Positions 53,457-64,000 of a stretch of DNA of 64,000 bases are shown in pieces. The notes beneath the pieces are model-generated. The model was not told the origin of the DNA, ran no database searches, and worked only from the letters and a program-made list of their open reading frames with translations. Source of the DNA: Prosapia bicincta (lineage: Eukaryota; Arthropoda; Insecta; Hemiptera; Cercopidae); NCBI GenBank assembly GCA_036971475.1, contig JBAIZL010000001.1, positions 80,223,873-80,287,872 of the forward strand, read 5' to 3'. The first letter of the stretch is position 1, and the number at the start of each line of letters is the position of its first letter. Both the position numbers and the translations under genes were made by a program.

Positions 53457-53660
53457 AAACCTCTTAATTACAAACTTTCTTTATTTTAAACATCTTCAGA
53501 GGGATAAAAATTACTCCTTTAGTAACAATCCTCAGAGGGATAACATACAAAGACTCATCCCATAAAAATGAGTCTTTGTATGTTATCCCTCTGAGGATGA
53601 TTACTTGGTAACTGAAATGTACATAAGGGTAAAATAAAGAAAGTTTGTGGTTAAGAGGTT
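53457..53660. repeat. Foldback repeat, family 1-like
   Basis: The outer arms aacctcttaattacaaactt and the complement end at 53660; the inner hairpin tggataacatacaaagactc pairs with its complement at about 53568-53590. The right arm holds a hammerhead-like motif. It directly follows the nested element above. Confidence 0.75.
53587..53629 (+). ncRNA. Hammerhead-like motif (family 1-like copy)
   Basis: Stem I CCCT/AGGG, heptamer CTGAGGA, extra T, stem II TTAC/GTAA around TTG, GAA, the palindrome ATGTACAT, A. Compared with 4536-4578, both stem I and stem II differ by paired changes while the unpaired core is kept. That is the pattern expected of selected RNA structure. Confidence 0.5.
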
Positions 53661-56600
53661 GTGTATTTATTAAGTAGATTTTATTTTAAATGTTTCTTTA
53701 CATACTCTAATTTAAAATAAGTTCTTACTTATTTAGATTCTTTAAATTCTTATTCACTATTTTTGTACTACTAGACTGAGTTAACATTGCAGCCGAAGAA
53801 GGAAACACTAGCAGCACCATTACCAGACCGAATGAACATTGCTCATGGAAAATATGTGAACTACTCCCACTGTGTATTACTCTCTTCAGCCGCAATGTTT
53901 ATTTTGTTGGGTAATAATCCATATTCTATGGAATATATAATTATAAGGCGAATTAATAAGGCGGGACTTCCAGTTTTATTAGATTCAATTTACCTACAAA
54001 CTGTTTAATTCTTTCTACTCACTTTATTGGCTTTGTATCTCAGTATGGCTTTGAACATTCAATGAGGCATACTAGTTCTGTCAAAACAAATAGTACCCAG
54101 TTAATATTAAGAGTAAAAAGTTATTTCTTGTCTGTACTGGTGTTTGATAATTTCATGTTTTGTGCAGTGATAAAAAGAAAGCATGTTGTTCTTTCCCTTG
54201 AGGACAATGTCTATTTTTTTTTATTTTTTATTTATATTTTAAACATATAATTATGTACTTACAAATGTTATCATTATGATGGTTAATCATTTGTGTATAA
54301 ATATATTATTATATAAATATTTACCTACATTTTATTAATTTTTCATTATCTTTATTTTCCTCATTCCAAATTTTAGTCTTTATAATAGTCTATTATCTGG
54401 AAAATTTTAGTCCTGGACCAGGTCTGGGATTGACTAGTATGGAAAAGTTGTAAGTTTAATGCTCAACTCATATTTAAAGATAAAGTGGCTCACTAATTGC
54501 AAAATTTTATTGAGGGAAAAAGAAGGCGCTGGCTTACCTTCTAAAAAAATGTAATACTAATTTAATATTAATACTAATAAAAATATAATAAATCTAATAC
54601 AATATAATACACACAGACTCTCTCTCTCTCTCTATTCTAATACTTGTGGGACTGTGCCTTGCACCTATAGAGGCCTGTTATAACAATGAATGTTTAATAA
54701 AAAATCCAGTTGTTTTTAAATGATTTCATTTCTTAATCTGTACAAAACACCTTCAGCAAGTATAGTTACCATTTTTGTCACTTTCCAATTACTGAACTTC
54801 CTGTTCAAATTTTAAACAAAGTTTTCAATTTTATCCCAATTGTTTTTAACATAGTAAATTTATAAAGAACATTATATATTTAACAAATTTAGAGAAAACG
54901 CATTAGCAAGTTTGCTACAGCAATGTTAAAAAAATAACTATTGGTATATACCAGCTGACTCATATATGCGCCGTTAAGTCTCTGTTCCTGGACCAACGTC
55001 CCACATATTTTGAAATTAACTGACATCCTCGGGGCAGTTGAAATGAACTGACAGCTCATATTTGGGACACTGCGTGTTACTTTTAATCCTCTGACAAATC
55101 AGTGGTTTATTCTAATGGCTTGATATATTTGTATCAGTCTATAGGCATGTCTGACGTTATGTGGGACATTTGGTCTCTCAGTTATACAAGGACAATGGCA
55201 TCAAAATACATTTGACGCCCTTGTTTATGCCTTCGTGCCACTGAGGCAGTTATTGTTTTGAATGACCACATTTTACTAGATTTACTCCAACTGACAATCA
55301 TAATAAAAGATTTAATCGTGTCACAAGTGATTGGGTGTATTTGTAAATATTCTGTACTGTATATAGAACTTAAATGTAAACATATTTTGTCTCTGATACA
55401 GTAATATTTATATTGTCTGTATTTTTTCGATACAGTTTGTAGCCTGTATAAGCAACCTGTCTAGCACGACCAGTCAAAACGAGTTAGTTGGCATAAGCTA
55501 TGGTAAGACATTCCTGTTTTTAGGTGCATACATTGTAATTTCCAATATATATCTAATATCATTCCTGTTTTATGTAAGTAGCAAAACTTAGTACATACTT
55601 TAATAAATTTTACACAATTTCATCAAAATCATGTTCAGATTTCGCGGGGTTTCGAACTTGAGGGGTTCCACTGTAAGGGCTATGTGGGACGCTCGGTCTA
55701 TGATAGGATTTTCTTAATATATATGGCTCATATATACCTTACATTAATGAGTTCTGTGCGGAAGATCGAATTGCCAGTCTGTCGAGAAAAACTAGACGGC
55801 AATATATGCGCCGCTCAAAAGCAAACGTGTTAAATTCATTCCAGAAGAATTATGCTGTGTATTATGCTCCAGGCTACTGAATATATCGGACTACAAAAAC
55901 TCTTTTATAATTGAGTTAAAGACCACATACCACCCTCCCTTTCATAGTGTATATAGTTTGTCCTTTCAACCATACTGAAAAAGTACTGTTTACTATTTGT
56001 TTCAAACCGAAACTTCCAAGATTTCTATAATATTAATATTTCCAATAATTTCATGCAATAAATAAATGTACTAATATTTACTAAAGTTTTGTGGCTAATG
56101 AGCAATCTAAACCTGTGATATTTTTTCAGTAAACTGAGCTTTTCAGACTTTTGAAAATTCTTTATCTAATGTAATAAAATAGTGATCTTTCCTAGATTAC
56201 CACTCTATGGGATTAAAAATATCAATCTATAATATTCTGTTACAACATATATTAGTGAAAGGTGTAAGGAATTTTATTAAAAAATGGAGCTTTTTCAAAA
56301 CATGTTTCACTATCCAATATATATTTAATCGCCTTAGGCAACAAAATGATACACAAAACTGTTTGATGTAATGGAAGTGTTTTTTTTTTAGGATCCTAGC
56401 ATCAGCTGGTAACAGTGTAATCTGAAATCATAAAATTACATTCTTTGAAAACAAAATTATTCAAAACACTACTTTACAAATTTATAGTAATTAAATGCAT
56501 AGTAAAATTTCTGAAATGGTTAATTTGTTTTAGTTTTTTTTAATTGTAATAAAATTATTGGCAAATTGCCCTAAATGAATTAACACTGTAATGAAAACAA

Positions 56601-57088
56601 ATGACATAGAGATGGATATTTTCAAATTAACCTTTCAGTTTCAGTTGAAATATTTGTGGAATATTTTTTCTTATTAATAACTGAAATAATTTTGTTTACA
56701 CGTAAATAAAGTTCTCGGTATTTCTTTCCACTCTATTTGATACTGTCTGTATGTTTTGCAATAACTCATGAACATAGCCTTATTTAAAATTAATTACACA
56801 TGGTTAACTATATGTATATGCATATGCAGGCATAAGCTTGCAGCCAGCATGCCTGCACGCACGCACACACACACACACAAAACTTATTCATTTCCAGGTG
56901 TAATAGAAGATAATTGTTTTAATAGATAAATCTTAATAAAAATTTAAATGCTCTATAGATATTTCTTCTAAAAATTACTATTACACTTTTGATATAAAAT
57001 ACATTTTTTAATATTCAAGTTATTCTAATTTTAACTTTTGTTAATCCAAATTGATTTACTAAAATGTAAGACTTACGTTTTATTCACT
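53661..57088. other. Intergenic DNA without recognised genes
   Basis: Contains short TC and CA runs (about 54615 and 56860) and a G+C-richer part at 54950-55830 that begins and ends near tatatgcgccg in direct order, perhaps an old mobile repeat. No coding support was found. Confidence 0.4.
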
Positions 57089-57172
57089 TCAAAGTCCAGT
57101 CTCTTCATCATCAGCATCCTCATTCTCCGATTCAAAAGTGTTATCAGGGATATCATATAGTCGAATCATTGG
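57089..57172 (-). CDS. EIF3D: EIF3D last exon
   Basis: Acceptor TGTCATAG; reads [20 protein letters not shown], then DDEETGL and TGA. The acidic tail is shorter than in vertebrates. Confidence 0.95.
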   Translation of the reverse strand, partial: PMIRLYDIPDNTFESENEDADDEETGL

Positions 57173-60100
57173 CTATGACATAAGAAAAAGAATAAATGTA
57201 ACATGAAAACAAAAATTAAATTTTTTAAAGCATTATTTGCATTGTTAATATATCTTGAAAGTGGAAGTCAAATCTTTTTTGTTGGCTTGCAGCACAATCT
57301 GCTATGTTAGTTTAGCAGTGAAAAACTTTTTATTACTTTAATAAGTTATCGAAAACATAGAGATATTTCTGAACACAGCACAAAAGTGGAATAGGCATTG
57401 AGTTTTATGAAGAAATACTTAAAAATTCAACATTTCCATTTTGTATTTTGGAGGAAATGTGTAATAAGTACATTAATTAAAGAAGTAAAAATAACAGCAT
57501 GTTAAAAATGTTTCTATTCCCTCTTATACACAATGTGTTGTAATTAATAGCATAACAGATTAGTTATACCAATCATTTCATCTCAAAACTTATTCACCAG
57601 TTTTACAAAAGAAGTATAATCTTATTAATAAAGTATTATCAAAAACATATGGAAAATATGTTCAACTACTCAATTGCACAGTGGAGGAGGGGAAACATAC
57701 TAGCTAACTATTCCCACCTACATTTTACAGTCATTGCCAGTTGCACTTTTATAGTCATAAGTTAGCCAGTTACAAGAGTTTTCTCTTAATGTTCGTTTGT
57801 GCTTAATTTATAACAGTACTTAGTTATTTGGTGTATAAGTAGTTATTGGTCAAAAAATAATAGAAAATATGATTAACTTCTTCGATGAGGAAAAGAATAG
57901 CCAGTGGCATTAACCTATAAATACGTCATAGGAAACAGTCACACAACTGGAAAATCAAAGTGAACTATTACAAATATTACATTGAAAACCAGGCAGTAAT
58001 TTTATCTGGTAGAAATTTAAGTACTTCAATAAAGATGGGTGGAAGAGTAAGAAGGGAAAGTGTTAAATGACTATGATCTGTACATTGTTCGTCATACGAT
58101 CCAAAATGTTTACACAATAAAAAAACTTCCAACTCTAAAATCTGTACTTTTTAAGTTGAAAAAATTTAAGGTGAGAGAGAGAGAGAGAGACTGTATAATA
58201 TAATTCATAAAGTGGGTTTAAGAAGTGTAAAAATAGGACAGTGCTGATGAAAAGGAAAAAATGGTTGTGTCAAGAGGTAATTATTAAAGGCATATAACAA
58301 CAAAAAAATGAAATAAATAAACAGCTTGTAATTTACCTCTATGAGACACTCGTATATCCAATGTATAGTCAGCACATGCTGGCAAGATCCTTTAACTAGT
58401 AGAGTTTAAAAAAACGATACTATTGGTTAAAGATCGATTATTTAGCATAGAGGATAGGAAAAGGTTTTAATCCAAAGTGCGTTTTTAATATTTAAATCTA
58501 ACAAAAGGGGATATTATCTTAAACATATGAATTTTGACAATTTTTTAGATGAGTTAGGGAAAATCTGTTGCTAGATCTGTCTTCATGAGGTTTTATTGAT
58601 ATGGACAACACACCATACTAAAGTGTTAAAGAGAATAAACCACCCCTTACAGCTTCAAAAACAGGCGAAATTACAAACTGGCATATGAAAAATGTTACTT
58701 TTGAAGATGACATGACAAAAAGTGGACTGTTAGAAATTGTTCAATTTCAAAAGCCGGCACTGACATAAAATTGAAAAAAATTTGACATTGTTTTTTTTCA
58801 TATGGGTATAATTTTCAGCAACTATTTCTAAGCTCCCATTACAGAAAAACCATATACCATTTATTTTTAAAATGGATTTTTTACTTTACTACAATGTCTT
58901 GAGATAGTGGCTAGAAATTCAATATGGTACAAAATATTCTTTCATCATCTGTGATTTGTTACTGGGGATTTTATGATCTTTAAAGACCAAATACAAGGAC
59001 TTATTTCAAATTCGGAAATGGCTGAAACACACCTATTTTTACCACTAGAAAATACTATACAGTTTTATATTAGATCATCAGTTACATTACAATGTGCAAT
59101 CATTAAATGGTCCAAGATGATCAAATAAAAATATCTGTAATTGCAGTCCTCAAAATCCAAAAATTATGAAAAATCAAACTGACACATTCGGTCTCAATTA
59201 AAGAGCAATACTTATTATGGCACTTGAATGGAAGCCAAATACTTAAGGCAAAAATCTTATATTTTGAACTGTTTTCTATTTGTTTTTAAAATGTTCACCA
59301 ACCAATCAGTTAATATTTGTTTCGGTTTAAATGTTTTTCTTTTTATTCATTATTATTTATAATTAGATACAAACTCCAATCTAACTAAAGTAAACACCAA
59401 CCTTATTAGAAGGACCACTTGCACAACTAAGAGTAGTGAACAATACATAATATAAATTAGAGAAGTTTCTAGAAAATTCTATCAAGAGGATTGTATTAAT
59501 GGTAAAATCAAGCAGGGGACCAAACTTTTCAACCTTCCTCTCCTTGAAGCTTCCAATATATTACCAATAGGTTTTCAAGGTTCTTGTTATTTACCAGTTA
59601 TATAATGGTGTAACTTACTTTTTTTTATTAATTGTAGTTTTCTATTCCTCATTATAAATTACATTATTTCTTTTTACAAAGATGTTTACCAGAATTAAAA
59701 ACAAAAAGTTCTTAATAATATTAGAGCTTAATAATTTATATTTTAATCAATTAGAACTAAAATAAATTGGAAGGAACTATTAAAAATATACAAGTTTTAC
59801 TTGAACAAACAGTTGACAGAAATGATATGGACATTTCAAGTTCACAATTGAAAATTCAGATATTTGAATTTGATTAATTTTGCAAAGAATTAGAAGACAA
59901 AGGTTTCCTCCAAAAAATTTACAAATTTCAATTACCTTGTTTGGATCTTTCATGATCAAATACTTGCCATCCTTCTGTTTCATACAGATATCAATTATGC
60001 AACGTAAGATACCCCAGGCATTGTCCATGTTGAGGTTAATCTGAGTTGCGAACTCATTGGGTTTATACTGCTGAGTGCCTAAGATTACATGTTTTGAAGA

Positions 60101-63100
60101 GTCCCGTACATGAGCTCTGCTGACATAACTACAACAAGAACAGTCATTAAAACTTTTAAAAGGTAATTTACAGAAGATAAAATAAATTTTAGAAAATGTT
60201 ACATTTCTAAGTACATGCTAGAAAAGTTTTATGAAATCACTACTCTTTACTCAGATATTGTAGAAAAGTATACAGTACCTGTACCAGCAAACCTGCTAGT
60301 AAGCTCTGTATATGTATAGCTAAATTTGATTTGGACTGTGCACTTTTTGTGTCTTTTATGTGTTCCTTGTATCATATGGTGAAGTTTCTTCTTTTTTTTC
60401 CTATGTAGACACCAGGAGTCACAACTGTTGCATGTGATCTACTATACATCTACCCTGTTCTTTTTATTCTTGAGTGTTTTTGTGTTGTGTTGGATGTTTT
60501 AAGGGCGACTTAAGTTTTCAGAAGAATACATCTATTTTTTGTGATATGTTAAGGTAATGTACTTTTACTTTGATGTATTATTGTTATTTTATGTGTATAT
60601 TGTGCATATTATTTTTAGTGATGGATTGATTCCAAAATTTTACCGATTCCGATACCAGTACCAAGAAATTGATTCCAGAATCCAAATACCACAATTGCCA
60701 ATCCAATAGAAAAGGGAAAATGTTATTGGTTGATATTTAAAAAAATAAAACGTTTAAAAAAAGCTATGGTGCCGGCGTTAGAACTGCAATTACGCACTAA
60801 CGTAATATTATGTTAGAGCAGTGACGGATATTCTATCGCTCGATGTATAAATGCAACATTATGTTGGAGCGGCGACATATATTTTACCGCCCGATGTGTT
60901 AACACGACATTAGGTTAGAGCGGCGATGGATATTTTACCACGTGATTTGTAAATGTGAACATTATGTTAGAGTGGGGAGAGATATTTTACTGCCTGATGT
61001 GTAAACGCGACATAATGTTAGAACGACAAAAAATATTTACCCCCGAATGTATAAACGCCCGCCGCGCTGGAATCGAGGTATTTGGAATCGACTTTTACGA
61101 TAGATTCCCGATTCTAGTATCCAGAATCAGTGGAATCAAGTTTTGGATTCTATCAGCAAAATACTGCCAGTTTGCGGTGTTTAGTATTCGTAACTCACAT
61201 CACTGAACAATGCACTGACCAAGTGCAAAATGCGACTGCTGAAAAACATAAAAAAGTAAATGTCTCCAATAGGCTCCATCTTCAGAAGTTACTATATTCC
61301 AATGCATTTTCTTACAAGAACAACTATAAGTGTATTATTCCTCATTTTCTTAGACTTTCTTAAAATCTTTTTACATTTTAATCTCAATCTATATTTGCTT
61401 ACAGTACTCAGATCTTGAAATACTACCTGCTGTTAAAAGTGGCCAGATCCACATGAAATATCAAGGTTCCTCATATGCTTTAGAGGACTCCTGTAACCTG
61501 TAGTAGTATCACTCCTACTTATCAAATATTGTTTGTTTATTGCGATAATCTTCCTCAACTAATGCAAAAATTGTTCTCTTACCTGAATTAAATACCTGGA
61601 TCCACTGACATAAATATTAATTTAAAGCTATACTAAAGTCTACATCAAACTAAAAAGTATAGCTGTGCTAGACTATACCTCAAACTAAAAAGTATAGCTG
61701 TGCTAGACTCTACCTTAAACTGAAAATAACAGATTTTAAAACTGTACTAATCAGTCTCCAAACTAAAGATATTAGAGTTATTAATATTTAAAATTATCAA
61801 AGGCCAAGAAACCTTTGAAATTGAAACAATCTTACAGATTCTAGTCTTACAAGAATGTGAGAAAGAATGGATCCATTCATAGCTATTTAAACATAATAAT
61901 TTACAATTCTGAATTTATTTTACATTACAAAATCACAATTTTTACAGAAACGTGTAGGTCTAATGTAGATGACACTCAACATTTATTATATTGAAATGAC
62001 AGTAATATTATTATTAAAATATAATCCTGGATCTGCTGCACATGTAATTGAAAAAAAATTATATAAAATGTGTGAAGAAATTGTATGGCTAAAGAATTAT
62101 AATATAAAGTGAATATATGGTTTGAAATTACTTAGTCTAGTTTAATATTTTTTTCTAATATACTACCAAACATTTTTTTGACCATTAATATTCACACTGA
62201 TTGTATTAATTAGTTAAAACACTGAAATAAATTAGTTTTAATGATTGTTTCTTGTTATTAATTTTTGTTCAGTTATTTTTCTATAATTTTATGCAAAGCT
62301 TATTAATGCATCTATATAATAATACATTCAATTTTATTGTCACATGAACTTCAAGAATTGAATTTAGAAAGTTATGGAAAACACTATAAACTTTGAATGG
62401 ATTCATTTAACGTATTGAGTAAATACTAGACCTATATTTTAAAAAAATATTTAACCTTACCCAAACTTAATTTGATCAGATCCAGCAAGCAAAGCTTGTA
62501 CAGTCCACTTAGCAAGTTTACATGCATTGTTTCGGAGCTCATTGGCTAACACTGCACCTCGCTGGGTATCTAATTTTTGTCTCCATTCTACACCTCCAGA
62601 TAACTGTGGAGCAAAATATTTCTCAATTTATAATTAATTTTTTTCACCTCATTTCCTCTAAAAATAAAAACTAGAATTACATGAAGAGCCCTTTAGTATC
62701 ACATTTAGGTTATAATATGATCACCTTCAAACATATAGAAAATCCATCCCTTCAAAATCTGAACTGATTAAGGAATTATCAAGGTTTATCTATCCCTAGT
62801 TGTCTTGTACATAATGCAAAACAATCTTCATCATACACAGGATGTATGGAGTTTTCTGCCTACATATATCAATGCTACAGCGCTCTTTATTATCTCTTTA
62901 AACTTTACCTGTTTACAGTGTTTTCTTTGAATGTAGATTAAAAAGCTTTAATGACGAAAAAAATTAATTAACCCTTTGAGGACTAAGAGCCGATTTGTTG
63001 CTTTTAGGTTTCTTATGTTGATTTATTTTTAAAATACTATGAACTGATATATTGGCTAATTTTATCTTTTTAGGCATAACCAATCATTATATATTTTTAA

Positions 63101-63866
63101 AATCTAGATTTCCGTTATCAATTACAATCTACATATCGATTACATCAACATTGATGGTCAATAGTTTATTTATTGTGCAAATATATCAATTGTTGTTCTT
63201 CGAACCTCTTTACATTTAACTTTGACTTGTTTATCTGGATAAAGAAACACAATTTACTATATTTAATGAGGAAGTTATAGGGATGACATTCACTTTGTAA
63301 GTAGAAACAAAACAAATTTGCCACTCTGGTATGACATTGTTTGATTATTAGCAACAAAATATTGTATCAAAGGATACAAAGAATTACAAGTTATATTAAT
63401 TAACTGGGAAATATTACATAACCTTAGACATAAACCTATTACCCTAAGCAATTCCTTTTATTTTTATTATTACTGGCTAGAATCTTGTTTAGAAAACAAA
63501 ATTTACAAGTATTTTCACTTTTGTTCTATCACATATTTTGTAGGTAACTTAGATCTATAAAATTGTAATGCTTAATCTATATTTTAGATGTAGGTCTTAA
63601 AATGATTTGACCTTGTTCTATTTATATAGTATAAGGATTTATTTAAACATCACCTTAGAATCCCATTCATTCAGCGCTTTGATAGTTAGGAACTGCAGCT
63701 CGCCATTAGGTGTTGGTAGAACTGCATCATGCTCACAGCGGCATATCAGAACAATGCCATTATCCAGATCCCACTTTCGGTATCGATATGCTACAGAAGC
63801 TACTTCCCCCTCCTCCTCTTCAGATATGAAAGGATTTGCTTCATCAAATTTGTAGCGTTGCTCTCC
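57089..63866 (-). CDS. EIF3D: Eukaryotic translation initiation factor 3 subunit D, C-terminal exons
   Basis: Exons 63866-63654, 62603-62461, 60128-59936 and 57172-57089 splice in phases 0, 2, 0 to give 210 residues and TGA, the C-terminal third of a protein usually about 550 long. Diagnostic blocks are [89 protein letters not shown] and KDPNK, and an acidic tail ENEDADDEE. eIF3d is a cytoplasmic part of the eIF3 complex that contacts the 40S subunit at the mRNA entry side and can bind the mRNA cap on selected mRNAs; most of the cap-binding domain lies in the part seen here. It is strongly conserved and appears intact. The N-terminal exons lie beyond 64000. AATAAA occurs 5 nt after the stop, but an ACGTAAGT nearby could mean a 3' UTR intron. 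Confidence 0.97.
57173..59935 (-). other. EIF3D intron
   Basis: 2.76 kb between GTAATTG and CATAG. It holds a short (GA)n near 58174 and no other recognised feature. Confidence 0.6.
59936..60128 (-). CDS. EIF3D: EIF3D exon
   Basis: Acceptor TTGTTGTAG, donor AACAAG|GTAATT. Reads [20 protein letters not shown] to LIMKDPNK. Confidence 0.97.
60618..61206. repeat. Possible hAT-type MITE with a 51-bp tandem array
   Basis: The ends TTAGTGATGG and CACATCACTGA are inverted in part, and gattcc blocks crowd both flanks, as in hAT-derived elements. Inside, about five copies of a 51-bp unit (attatgttagagcggcgacg, then tattttaccgcccgatgtgt) run from about 60804 to 61062 with many substitutions. It lies in an EIF3D intron. 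Confidence 0.55.
61632..61724. repeat. Short tandem duplication
   Basis: Two copies of a unit of about 45 bp (caaactaaaaagtatagctg, then tgctagact). In an EIF3D intron; the rest of 61210-62460 holds nothing recognised. Confidence 0.8.
62461..62603 (-). CDS. EIF3D: EIF3D exon
   Basis: Acceptor CTCCACAG, donor TTTGG|GTAAGG. Reads [20 protein letters not shown] through [20 protein letters not shown]. Confidence 0.97.
63654..63866 (-). CDS. EIF3D: EIF3D exon
   Basis: Acceptor TTTCAAG, donor TCTAAG|GTGATG, phase 0 on both sides. Reads [20 protein letters not shown] through [20 protein letters not shown]. No further EIF3D exon is seen up to 64000. Confidence 0.95.
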
Positions 63867-64000
63867 CTTGAAATAAACCAAAACAAATTATTATATTTGC
63901 AAATTAAGCTTTAGCAAAATATGAAAATAATATATTAATAAATCTTTTATTTATTACTGTAAAATTTACTTTCACTACAAATTTCCTCACTATTAATGCA

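Noticed and set aside
63607..63855. + strand frame over an EIF3D exon
   Set aside because: Shadow of the - strand EIF3D exon, which is strongly conserved.

Overview
The window is AT-rich eukaryotic nuclear DNA. Split genes with GT-AG introns, long (TA)n and (TG)n microsatellites and a dense mix of transposons point to an arthropod, most likely an insect. A hemipteran is possible, but that is an inference from the repeat mix only. No bacterial, viral or organellar region was seen. Host genes cover only about 3 kb of the 64 kb; the rest is intron, intergenic DNA and repeats.

Host genes. (1) A class A (rhodopsin-family) GPCR on the + strand runs from 7946 to 25948. Five coding exons agree in splice phase and give TM1 to TM7 plus the C-terminal tail; the N-terminal exon was not found. 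(2) A complete small type I membrane protein lies on the - strand, 41977 to 31124. Its five phase-consistent coding exons encode 244 residues: signal peptide, death-domain-like ectodomain, one TM helix and a short cytoplasmic tail. (3) The last four coding exons of eIF3 subunit D (EIF3D) lie on the - strand, 63866 to 57089, with the 5' part beyond the window. (4) A likely first coding exon with a signal peptide sits on the - strand at 2489-2438; its later exons were not identified.

Mobile DNA. A BEL/Pao LTR retrotransposon (19244-25228) with apparently identical 258-bp LTRs and a 5-bp target duplication sits in the last GPCR intron. It is intact except for one frameshift at an A9 run. A non-LTR element (49491-53273) with a 14-bp target duplication is nested inside an inverted-repeat element. 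Others are a mariner with perfect 35-bp TIRs but a deleted catalytic core (36986-37903), pogo/Tigger-type elements (11047-12349, 27269-28355, 32110-33528, 45785-46432), a piggyBac relic with TTAA ends (42605-44015), a hAT-like element with an 8-bp duplication (9081-10605), Penelope-like fragments with GIY-YIG motifs (about 11740-12060 and 27600-28147), and hAT and Tc1/mariner relics.

The most interesting signal is a set of short foldback repeats that are not copies of one another but carry the same RNA-like architecture: stem I, a CUGANGA-like heptamer, one extra base, stem II, GAA, a short mostly palindromic stem III, UH, then the other strand of stem I. This matches minimal hammerhead ribozymes, which are known from Penelope-like elements and animal retrozymes. 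Two related copies (4536-4578 and 53587-53629) show compensatory changes in stems I and II. Another family (342, 35692, 36291, 48160) has a UUGACAA heptamer in every copy. Relative to CUGANGA this replaces the C3-G8 pair by U3-A8, so it may be a variant hammerhead. All ribozyme statements are read by eye and need folding and cleavage tests.
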